Assembly (NCBI GenBank): GCA_003219335.1
Contig: QHOF01000147.1
Location: 1-6,088, forward strand
Reading direction: 5' to 3'
DNA: 6,088 nucleotides
Source: Verrucomicrobiota bacterium
Lineage (GTDB): Bacteria; Verrucomicrobiota; Verrucomicrobiia; Chthoniobacterales; UBA10450
The position numbers were made by a program, and so were the translations under genes. The number at the start of each line of letters is the position of its first letter. Position 1 is the stretch's first letter. Positions 1 to 5,474 of this stretch are shown piece by piece. The notes under the pieces are model-generated. The model saw nothing but the letters and a program-made list of their open reading frames with translations. It ran no database searches and was not told the origin of the DNA.

Positions 1-697
1 CACTTATCAGATGGTGCCGGACAAGATTGAGGAGGAAGATTATCTCATTCTCGAATCGGTAGGCCCCGTTCGAATTCCGCAGCGTTATTTGAATCACGAG
101 GGGCAAATCAAGATGGGCGCGCCGTACTCGGAGCGCGATCTTCATGGTCCCCGCGAGATAATTGCGATCGACAAAGAGGAAGACGTCGATGTGCTGGTAA
201 AAGATGGACCGCGGCTTACGCGAGTGACGCTGGCGCATCACCCGTTCGATGCAGTGGGATGGGACGGTTATCTCTACCCGTTCACGTTCAACGCCCAGGA
301 CTTCGAGCCGATCACAGGGACGGTGCATCAACCGCCGCCGATCCATCAGACATTCGAGATTCGCGGCTACGTCGTGTGCACGTTCGCGCCGCGTATGCTC
401 GACACGCATCCCGAGGCCGTGAAAATCCCGTGGGTTCACGACAATGTCGAAGCCGACGAAGTTCTCTTTTACGTGCGCGGAAATTTTGGTTCGCGCCGCG
501 GGATCGAGAGCGGATCGATTACATTGCATCCGCGCGGGATTCCGCACGGGCCGCATCCGGGCACGATCATGGCAAGCAAGAACGCCACGCGTACTGAAGA
601 GCTCGCAGTAATGTTCGATACTCAACACACACTCGAGCTCACCGAGCAAGCTGTTGCGCTCGACGACCCGAAATACCCGCAGAGCTGGCTCGAGTAA
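1..697 (+). CDS. hmgA: Homogentisate 1,2-dioxygenase, C-terminal part (5' end outside window)
   Basis: Iron(II) dioxygenase that opens the ring of homogentisate to maleylacetoacetate in tyrosine and phenylalanine breakdown; cytosolic. About 231 residues are visible, and the frame is open to the left edge (Thr-Tyr-Gln precede the Met at position 11), so that Met is probably internal; the family is usually about 380-450 residues. Counting from that Met: a His-rich QPPPIHQTFE stretch (about 107-116), then the cupin iron-site region with WVHDN (H143), DEVLFY (E150) and IPHGPHPG (H179). H143, E150 and H179 match the two-His-one-Glu iron ligands of the family (H335, E341, H371 in human). The His-to-Glu spacing is one residue longer than in human and the overall sequence is of a divergent bacterial type. 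The next gene, 96 bases on, starts pterin cofactor synthesis, which suits Phe/Tyr catabolism. The family assignment is strong; the exact substrate is inferred. Confidence 0.88.
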   Translation, partial: TYQMVPDKIEEEDYLILESVGPVRIPQRYLNHEGQIKMGAPYSERDLHGPREIIAIDKEEDVDVLVKDGPRLTRVTLAHHPFDAVGWDGYLYPFTFNAQDFEPITGTVHQPPPIHQTFEIRGYVVCTFAPRMLDTHPEAVKIPWVHDNVEADEVLFYVRGNFGSRRGIESGSITLHPRGIPHGPHPGTIMASKNATRTEELAVMFDTQHTLELTEQAVALDDPKYPQSWLE

Positions 698-699
698 AA

Positions 700-766
700 C
701 AAGGACTCGGCGGTCTCTAGTCCGCCGTCTTAATATCTGCGGCAGACTGGAGACCGCCGCTCCTTG
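700..766. repeat. Long imperfect hairpin filling the hmgA-folE gap
   Basis: Bases 700-705 (CAAGGA) pair with 761-766 (TCCTTG); 708-717 (CGGCGGTCTC) pair with 750-759 (GAGACCGCCG); 719-727 pair with 740-748 with one C/A mismatch. The stem is about 26 pairs with a small bulge (706-707 against 760) and a 12-base AT-rich loop around 728-739. No T-run follows, so it is not a classic intrinsic terminator. It starts three bases after the dioxygenase stop. It may be a REP-like or miniature mobile element that also shapes mRNA ends. Confidence 0.75.
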
Positions 767-793
767 GTGCTACGCTAACCTCAAACACGAGCC

Positions 794-1423
794 ATGATTC
801 AGCCCCGCAGTGCAGAATTTGATATCGAGGAGCGATTCACGCGCGAGAGCAATCGGTTACGGGAAAAAGACCTCGACCGAATTGCATATGCGTACCGCGA
901 ACTGCTTCAGAGCATCGGCGAGAACATAGATCGGGAAGGTCTGCGGCGCACCCCGGACCGCGCGGCGCGCGCCTTGGAATTTCTCACGCAAGGTTACCGG
1001 CAGGACCTCGACGAGATCATTAACGACGCCGTCTTTGAGTCGGACGCGAGCGAGATCATTTTGGTCAAAGACATTGAGTTGTATTCACTGTGCGAACATC
1101 ATCTGCTTCCCTTTATCGGACGCGCACATGTCGCTTACATTCCGAATGGGAAGGTGATCGGTCTTTCAAAGGTGGCGCGTATTGTCGATGTTTTCGCGCG
1201 GCGCTTACAGATCCAGGAAAATCTTACTACTCAGATTGCCGAATCGCTCATGAGATGCCTGGAGCCCTCTGGAGTGGCGGTTGTGGTGGAGGCGAAACAT
1301 CTTTGCATGATGATGCGCGGCGTAGAGAAACAAAACTCGGTGATGAAGACCTCGTGCCTACTCGGTGTTTTCAAGGAAGATGCCCGCACCCGTTCCGAAT
1401 TCCTCTCGCTGCTGAAAGATTAA
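794..1423 (+). CDS. folE: GTP cyclohydrolase I
   Basis: Converts GTP to 7,8-dihydroneopterin triphosphate, the first step to folate and to tetrahydrobiopterin; works as a cytosolic homodecamer. The 209-residue length is normal. The core is complete: DREGLRRTPDRAARA (about 46-60) near the N-terminus; the zinc motif SLCEHHLLPF with C100 and H103, and third zinc ligand C171 in HLCMMMRGVEK; catalytic H102 and H169; the GLSKVARIVDVFARRLQIQE helix (123-142). These match C110, H113, C181, H112 and H179 of the E. coli enzyme. The first ATG (794) gives a full-length protein; there is no Shine-Dalgarno match in front of it. It is followed by a PTPS and an SDR reductase, the next two steps of BH4 synthesis, so this copy probably serves BH4 rather than, or in addition to, folate. 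Confidence 0.97.
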   Translation: MIQPRSAEFDIEERFTRESNRLREKDLDRIAYAYRELLQSIGENIDREGLRRTPDRAARALEFLTQGYRQDLDEIINDAVFESDASEIILVKDIELYSLCEHHLLPFIGRAHVAYIPNGKVIGLSKVARIVDVFARRLQIQENLTTQIAESLMRCLEPSGVAVVVEAKHLCMMMRGVEKQNSVMKTSCLLGVFKEDARTRSEFLSLLKD

Positions 1424-1430
1424 AGTAACA

Positions 1431-1529
1431 CAGCCTTCCAGGCTGTTTCGTCCGACGGGCATCCGTGCCTGTCGGGTCCACACTTTCGCAGGCTGGAAGC
1501 CTAGGTGACGTGTCAGGCAAGATGCCTGA
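1431..1529. repeat. Multi-hairpin intergenic repeat, family A copy 1
   Basis: Several stems sit in the folE-PTPS gap: CAGCC 1431-1435 with GGCTG 1441-1445; CCGACGGGCA 1452-1461 with TGCCTGTCGG 1466-1475 (one G-T pair, TCCG tetraloop); AGGCT 1490-1494 with AGCCT 1498-1502; TCAGGCA 1513-1519 with TGCCTGA 1523-1529. CTTCCAG 1435-1441 can also pair over distance with CTGGAAG 1493-1499. The words GCAGGCTGGAAGCC and AGGCA-N-GATGCCTGAGT recur in the gap after the PTPS gene, so these are copies of one dispersed element. The tetraloop hairpin might end folE transcripts but lacks a T-run. Confidence 0.75.
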
Positions 1530-1572
1530 GTTACATCACTTGCGCGAGGGCGCACAGCGTGTTTGCTGAAAC

Positions 1573-2784
1573 ATGCTCCTAACGGTAAGCAAGCGTCTCG
1601 AATTCTCTGCTTCCCGGCGTTTGCGCGTTAGCTACTGGAGCGATGCTGAAAACCTCCGCGCTTTCGGCCCGGAAACGAATGCACGCTATGGCAGCGGTCG
1701 GAATTATGTCGCCTATTTCGTTTTTACCGGGCCGGTCGATCCAACAACAGGAATGCTGATTAACATCAGCGAAATCAAAGAGCGCGCCGGCAAAATTGTG
1801 CGCGCACGTTTCGATCACAAATTCCTTAACGAGGACAATTCCTCTTTTCGCGACGCTCCGCCGACGGCCGAGAACATCGCGCGGCAACTTTACGTCGATC
1901 TCGCGCCGCTGTTCTCCGATGTCGAAGCAAAACTGTGCGCTTGTCACCTGACCGAGTCGCCCGAATGCAGCGCCACCCATTATGCGAGCGGGGTGCGCGA
2001 GGTGAATTACTGGTTCGAATTTTCAGCAGCGCGCAGGACGATGTCGCCGAGGCTGAGCGCGGACGAGAACGCGCGGCTATTTGGGTCGGCGACTTTAACG
2101 CACGGGCACAACTATCGCGCGCGTTTGACTTTTCGTTCCGAACGGTTCGATGGGAAAGACCCGTTGGTTCACTATGATGCGATCGACGCTTGTCTTCGCG
2201 CATTGTGTGCCGAACTGGATCACCGCTATCTCAACGAAGAGGTCATTGGACTAAAGGATCGTCCCATTACGACTGAGAGTTTGGCTGGATATATTTACGA
2301 ACGCGTAAAGACAACGCTACCGCTGCACCGCGTTCGTTTGCACGAGCGCGACGATTTTTTTGCAGAAGCATGGGAAGGCAACACGGTTTTTCTAGGATTG
2401 CAGGAGCCGTTCCATGCGGCGCATCGGTTGCAAGCAGCTACGCTTTCCGATGCCGAGAACTCGAAACTTTACGGCAAGTGCAACAATCCGCGCGGCCACG
2501 GTCACGCTTATCTGACGGAAGCGACAGTGGCTGGCGAGTACGATGCGCGCAGCGGCACGCTCTACGATTTTGTGGCGTTGAAGAATGCGATGGCAGAATC
2601 GCTTGAGCCATGGCGAGATCGACATCTCGATCTCGAAACGGAGGATTTTCGTGATGCGCCGTCCACCGGAGAAAATATCGTCCGGGCGCTCTGGCCGAAG
2701 ATCGACAATCGCATAGCGCAACGGCTCGTTCGATTACATTTGTGGGAAACACCGAATAACCGGTTTACGTTGCGGAGAATGTAA
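1573..2784 (+). CDS. Triple-domain 6-pyruvoyl-tetrahydropterin synthase (PTPS/QueD superfamily)
   Basis: A 403-residue chain of three tandem PTPS domains (about 1-136, 145-265 and 275-403); ordinary PTPS is about 120-150 residues. PTPS turns dihydroneopterin triphosphate into 6-pyruvoyl-tetrahydropterin, the second BH4 step. Domain 3 has the zinc histidines H284 (FHAAHRL), H309 and H311 (GHGH) and Cys C303 with C-x5-HGH spacing, as in BH4-type PTPS rather than QueD (C-x3-HGH), but its Asp-His dyad position reads WRDRHLD. Domain 1 has lost the zinc histidines (R15, S41, R43) and the cysteine (E34) but keeps D81-H82 and E128. Domain 2 lacks the first zinc histidine (R154) and the cysteine (A173), keeps H177 and H179, D216-H217 and E258. 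Each domain keeps the pterin-pocket Thr/Glu motif (E100, E235, E367). Only one complete site can be built, by sharing between domains. There is no Shine-Dalgarno; the ATG at 1573 lies ten residues before the first FSAS motif, as expected. Superfamily certain, exact activity inferred. Confidence 0.92.
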   Translation: MLLTVSKRLEFSASRRLRVSYWSDAENLRAFGPETNARYGSGRNYVAYFVFTGPVDPTTGMLINISEIKERAGKIVRARFDHKFLNEDNSSFRDAPPTAENIARQLYVDLAPLFSDVEAKLCACHLTESPECSATHYASGVREVNYWFEFSAARRTMSPRLSADENARLFGSATLTHGHNYRARLTFRSERFDGKDPLVHYDAIDACLRALCAELDHRYLNEEVIGLKDRPITTESLAGYIYERVKTTLPLHRVRLHERDDFFAEAWEGNTVFLGLQEPFHAAHRLQAATLSDAENSKLYGKCNNPRGHGHAYLTEATVAGEYDARSGTLYDFVALKNAMAESLEPWRDRHLDLETEDFRDAPSTGENIVRALWPKIDNRIAQRLVRLHLWETPNNRFTLRRM

Positions 2785-2874
2785 CTCAGGCATCCTGCCT
2801 GACCCGTCGAGCGGGCATCTTACCCGCAACGGCAGGCTGGAAGCCCGCTCTACAATCAGGCATGATGCCTGAGT
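2784..2874. repeat. Palindromic intergenic repeat, family A copy 2
   Basis: Left arm 2784-2802 and right arm 2856-2874 are 19-base inverted copies with one mismatch; inside them GAGCGGGC 2809-2816 pairs with GCCCGCTC 2843-2850, and GCGGG 2811-2815 can instead pair with CCCGC 2823-2827. The left arm begins at the last base of the PTPS stop codon and the right arm ends four bases before the SDR ATG, so the element is essentially the whole gap. It shares the CGGCAGGCTGGAAGCC-like core and the GATGCCTGAGT end with the element at 1431-1529. Confidence 0.8.
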
Positions 2875-2878
2875 CACA

Positions 2879-3571
2879 ATGAAACGCTATCTCATCACAG
2901 GGGCGAGCCGCGGGATTGGCCGCGCCATTGCAGAAAAGCTGGCGGCCAAGGACGTTGAGTTGCTTTTACACGGGCGCGATACGGTTGCCCTTGCGGAAAC
3001 ACGCAAAGCTGTCGAGCCGCAATGCGCGAAAGTCATGCTGTTGATCTACGATCTGGCAACGCCACATGGTGTTTCCGATCTGATCGCCGAAATCGGCAGG
3101 GCGCCAATCAATCTGCTCGTGAACAATGCCGGTGTCGCGGTGGTGAAACCGTTCACGGAGATAACGCAGATCGAATGGGAGCAAACCGTCGGCGTCAATA
3201 TTACGGCGCCGTTTCTATTAACGCAGCGCTTTGTTCCGCGGATGCCACCGGGGTCGAGCGTCGTCAACATCCTTTCGGTCGCAGCGAAAACCGCCTTTCC
3301 AAACTGGAGCGCTTATTGCATGAGCAAGTTCGCGCTCGAAGGCTTCTCGCGGTGCGTGCGCGAAGAATTGCGCGACCGCAAAATTCGCGTGACTAACGTT
3401 TATCCTTCCGCGACCGACACCGAAATCTGGGACCGGGCCGAGGGCACATGGCCGCGCGAAAAAATGATGAGCGCGACGCAAGTGGCCGATGCAGTCGCCT
3501 TCGCCCTGGCGCGCCCGACGGACACGCTGGTCGAGAATATCATGCTCTCGAGTCTGGCTGGAAATCTGTGA
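2879..3571 (+). CDS. Short-chain dehydrogenase/reductase, probable sepiapterin reductase
   Basis: NADP-dependent cytosolic reductase of 230 residues, complete classical SDR. Seen: TGASRGIG (7-14) dinucleotide loop; HGR (31-33), whose Arg suits NADPH; D58; NNAG (82-85); N107; S133 and Y146-x3-K150 as catalytic residues; the YPSATDTEIW turn (175-184). SDR membership is certain. The substrate is inferred from context: it follows GTP cyclohydrolase I and PTPS, and sepiapterin reductase, which reduces 6-pyruvoyl-tetrahydropterin to BH4, is an SDR of about this size. Alternatives are a benzil-reductase-like (YueD-type) or 3-oxoacyl reductase activity, since these look alike by sequence. The ATG lies four bases after a palindromic repeat, with only a TGAG trace in the Shine-Dalgarno position, so it is probably cotranscribed with or coupled to the PTPS gene. 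Confidence 0.93.
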   Translation: MKRYLITGASRGIGRAIAEKLAAKDVELLLHGRDTVALAETRKAVEPQCAKVMLLIYDLATPHGVSDLIAEIGRAPINLLVNNAGVAVVKPFTEITQIEWEQTVGVNITAPFLLTQRFVPRMPPGSSVVNILSVAAKTAFPNWSAYCMSKFALEGFSRCVREELRDRKIRVTNVYPSATDTEIWDRAEGTWPREKMMSATQVADAVAFALARPTDTLVENIMLSSLAGNL

Positions 3572-3617
3572 TGACGTGTCGCAAGTGATAGTGCCAAAAG
3601 CGGCGCGAGGACGCGTG

Positions 3618-3705
3618 CGCACTCCCAAAGCTTCGCGAAACAAATCAGCATCTCTCGTAGGTTTCGCACGCAGTGCTTTTGGAGTGCGATGCGTCTTCGC
3701 ATCGC
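3618..3705. repeat. Nested palindromic element between SDR and PAS genes
   Basis: CGCACTCCCAAAG (3618-3630) is an inverted copy of CTTTTGGAGTGCG (3676-3688) with one mismatch; inside, GCGAAAC 3635-3641 pairs with GTTTCGC 3661-3667. Overlapping the right arm is a perfect 8-base hairpin, GCGATGCG 3686-3693 and CGCATCGC 3698-3705 with TCTT loop, followed by TTTCA. The last hairpin could act as a weak terminator for the BH4 genes. It is a different repeat family from the two upstream elements. The rest of this 184-base gap holds no convincing gene. Confidence 0.7.
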
Positions 3706-3724
3706 TTTCACGCGCCCGATATCG

Positions 3725-3730
3725 TATACT
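3725..3730 (+). promoter_or_regulatory. Possible -10 box (TATACT) of the PAS gene
   Basis: TATACT is a good match to the sigma-70 -10 consensus and lies 25 bases before the ATG, giving a leader of about 19 bases. No clear TTGACA is seen 17 bases upstream, where the region is taken by the perfect hairpin. Tentative. Confidence 0.35.
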
Positions 3731-3755
3731 CTGCGCGTGTTGATAAACATCCACC

Positions 3756-4604
3756 ATGGTTAAGGCGCTCCAAAGTGAACTCACCATCAACGTTATCGCT
3801 TCGATCATCGTATCGCTGATCTTCCTGGCGGCTGGATTTGTGTGGGGAAAATACAAAGAGCGCCGCCGCAAGTTTGGGAAAAACCTGGAAGAGTACGATT
3901 TCTATCCGTTCACAGTTACGCGGGAAAATTTCGGCGAATTCAGCCTGAAAGATTTTCGGCTGGGCATGCATTACTTCCTCAAAAATGAAGATCATACCGC
4001 AGCGCGGCAGCTCATTTTCATTGGCGAACAAAACAACGTGCGCAGTCAGCTCGAGCCGGCTGAGCAAAAAGTTTACGTGCAGCTATTCGAGAAATATCAC
4101 GGCAAAACGATCGCCGACGACACGCACGAATTCCTCGAAAACTATGAGCGCATTGTGCGGCTGATCGGCAAATCATTCCCAAACACGGGCATGGAGATTT
4201 TGCTGCACAACCTGGCTGACCCCGCGCACTCGCTCATCGCGCTCGAAAACAATGTTACCGGCCGGCATTTGCGCGACGGCACAACAAATCTGCAGATTGA
4301 TCTCAAACGGCGACAGCTCCTAAACGAAGACAAATTGAACTACGAGCTGAACATCGCCTCGCGCAGATTCAAATGCACAACGATTCCGATTAAGCGAAAG
4401 GAATTTGGGATCGTCGGCGCGATCTGCATCAACGTAGATGCGAACTATATCACCGAGGAAGTCTTGAAAGATCGGCAGCGCATCGAGAACTGGTTCGCAA
4501 ACTTTTGCCGTACCGACATGCAGCTGGACGAGAATATTCTGAGCAAGGACGAATACGCCAAGGCGTTGAAGGGCAAACGCCATTTCAAGGGTGAAGCGTT
4601 TTGA
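3756..4604 (+). CDS. Membrane-anchored YheO-like PAS (PAS_6) domain protein
   Basis: 282 residues. One hydrophobic helix near the N-terminus (about 11-30, INVIASIIVSLIFLAAGFVW) followed by a basic stretch (KYKERRRK), which predicts a single anchor with a cytoplasmic body. Residues 40-125 are soluble and unrecognised. Residues about 128-229 resemble the YheO-like PAS domain: FPNTGMEILLHNLADPAHSL, IALENNVTGRHLRDG, then a strand pair ending GIVGAICINVDANY. Proteins of that family (YheO, DauR) are usually soluble transcription regulators with a C-terminal helix-turn-helix; here the C-terminus (230-282) is short, charged and shows no such motif. A role in sensing a small ligand at the membrane is inferred, not shown. 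An in-frame stop at 3741 makes the ATG at 3756 the first usable start; no Shine-Dalgarno is present. It ends 10 bases from the convergent minus-strand gene. Confidence 0.85.
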   Translation: MVKALQSELTINVIASIIVSLIFLAAGFVWGKYKERRRKFGKNLEEYDFYPFTVTRENFGEFSLKDFRLGMHYFLKNEDHTAARQLIFIGEQNNVRSQLEPAEQKVYVQLFEKYHGKTIADDTHEFLENYERIVRLIGKSFPNTGMEILLHNLADPAHSLIALENNVTGRHLRDGTTNLQIDLKRRQLLNEDKLNYELNIASRRFKCTTIPIKRKEFGIVGAICINVDANYITEEVLKDRQRIENWFANFCRTDMQLDENILSKDEYAKALKGKRHFKGEAF

Positions 4605-4609
4605 CGCTT
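4594..4609. terminator. Possible bidirectional terminator hairpin between convergent genes
   Basis: AAGCGT 4594-4599 and ACGCTT 4604-4609 form a perfect 6-base stem with a TTTG loop that includes the first bases of the PAS-gene stop codon; the T-rich ATTTGTTATT follows. GGTGAAG 4590-4596 can alternatively pair with CTTCACC 4624-4630. Weak stem, but in the right place for two genes whose stops lie only 10 bases apart. Confidence 0.4.
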
Positions 4610-4614
4610 ATTTG

Positions 4615-4818
4615 TTATTCCGTCTTCACCGCTGCACTATGCGAAGATAGAGCAAAAGTGACCGGAACAAGCGTCCTATCAACGAAACCTGACTTAAATT
4701 GCCATCCCAACAATGCCTGGCGCGTTGCGTCATCCAAGATTCGGTGCCCCGTACTAACAAGAACTCTGACAGATGTTACTTTACCTGTCGGCTTGTCGAC
4801 AATTAGTCCAAAGAGCCC
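4615..4818 (-). pseudogene. TonB C-terminal domain fragment, out of frame with its N-terminal part
   Basis: This 67-codon stretch reads GLFGLIVDKPTGKVTSVRV, then STGHRILDDATRQALLGW and QFKSG followed by LVPVTF, the usual pattern of a TonB_C domain (repeated V/G strands, LD-x-A-x-x-AL-x-x-W-x-F). It has no start of its own that makes sense: the frame opens only at a TTG at 4851. It is the direct continuation of the minus-strand gene at 4781-5401, which supplies the first part of the same domain (APKPIYPLEARR). Removing one base from the five-base A-run (T4819-T4823 on the plus strand) joins both parts into a 261-residue protein. Confidence 0.8.
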
Positions 4819-5401
4819 TTTTTCCGATTTTGCGATTCCGGCGGGCCTCAAGTGGATAGATCGGCTTTGGCGCCGCTACGATTGCTTTCTGGATGGCAGA
4901 GCCACCCAAACGTGGTTTTTTTAAAAAGAAGGCAATGTCCGAAGAGAGCAACGGCGGTATAAACGTAGGAATCCGACTCCTGCGGATTCGCTCTTCCTGT
5001 CCCTGCGCGCTTCGCGCCACGAATTCGTCGGGAGAAATGGAAACAATTCGGCCACTGGTCGCTCCCCCGATTGGAACGAGCAGCTGGGCAGATGAATCGG
5101 TAATCTTCTCGACCAACACGCCATTTTCTATTCGCCACGTACCTCTTACATCGATGCGTCTCTCTATGCCGCCCAATTGGTCAATCGCAAGGCCCGTAAA
5201 CGTTTGGTCAGCCCGAAACGTGGTAAACACGTTTTTCACGATTAAGTCTCTATGCTGATCAGTGAGAACTTTTTCCCAGGTTCCCGGCAACTGTCTCGCT
5301 AATTCTGCGTCGGATTGGATCGAACGCGGCACGGCGGCCGCGGGGCACCGGCAAAGTAAGAGTAAGAAGGTGAGAGTTGAGGCGACAAGCCTTAAAGACA
5401 T
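4781..5401 (-). CDS. Secreted lipocalin-like protein with truncated TonB-C domain (frameshifted)
   Basis: As it stands 206 residues; 261 if the frameshift is repaired. Residues 1-23 look like a Sec signal peptide (short Arg start, LTFLLLLC core, AAA end), so it is exported; a lipoprotein cleavage is possible but the Cys context (LLLCRC) is not a clean lipobox. Residues about 35-140 hold repeated GTWEK, FTTFRADQTFTG, RGTWRIENGVL and ISPDEFVAR strands, like small lipocalin-type beta-barrel domains that assess or bind ligands; the function is unknown. From about 175, APKPIYPLEARR begins a TonB_C domain, but after K194 the frame is lost and 12 unrelated residues follow before the stop. Start is the ATG at 5401, directly after a perfect GATCTGCAGATC palindrome (5402-5413); no Shine-Dalgarno. 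It lies 73 bases downstream of the hydroxylase-like gene on the same strand. Confidence 0.75.
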   Translation of the reverse strand: MSLRLVASTLTFLLLLCRCPAAAVPRSIQSDAELARQLPGTWEKVLTDQHRDLIVKNVFTTFRADQTFTGLAIDQLGGIERRIDVRGTWRIENGVLVEKITDSSAQLLVPIGGATSGRIVSISPDEFVARSAQGQEERIRRSRIPTFIPPLLSSDIAFFLKKPRLGGSAIQKAIVAAPKPIYPLEARRNRKIGKRALWTNCRQADR

Positions 5402-5474
5402 GATCTGCAGATCGGTTCTCTGGGGTAATGAAGCGATTTGGCTAGATTTACCTGCGATCGCGACGCGCGAAAAG

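Noticed and set aside
1573..2784. QueD of the queuosine pathway, with folE as first step
   Set aside because: The only complete Cys motif has C-x5-HGH spacing, as in BH4-type PTPS, while QueD has C-x3-HGH; no queC or queE is present and the neighbours are an SDR and Phe/Tyr enzymes.
1424..2874. CRISPR array or riboswitch in the repeat-rich gaps
   Set aside because: There are only two imperfect copies, separated by a gene, with no regular spacer units, and the folds do not match a riboswitch that I recognise.
3489..3743. 84-codon plus-strand frame running from inside the SDR gene through the gap
   Set aside because: It starts within a certain gene in another frame, its product is Arg/Ser-rich without motifs, and the gap part is palindromic repeat.
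3218..3871. 217-codon open frame on the minus strand across the SDR end and the following gap
   Set aside because: It lies opposite the intact SDR and PAS genes, its translation is Arg-rich without any recognisable motif, and the plus-strand genes have clear domains.
4601..4924. 107-codon plus-strand frame after the PAS gene
   Set aside because: It is antisense to the TonB-C and lipocalin-like coding sequence, whose translation shows real domain patterns; this frame shows none.
4615..5401. Programmed ribosomal frameshift in the TonB-C gene
   Set aside because: Joining the frames needs a skip of one base (+1), and the five-A run is short and lacks the usual -1 slippery heptamer; an indel or sequencing error is simpler.
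5402..5413. Perfect palindrome GATCTGCAGATC directly before the minus-strand start, and GCGATCGC nearby at 5454-5461
   Set aside because: Single short palindromes of this size arise by chance; no second copy or operator pair is visible, so no regulator site can be claimed.
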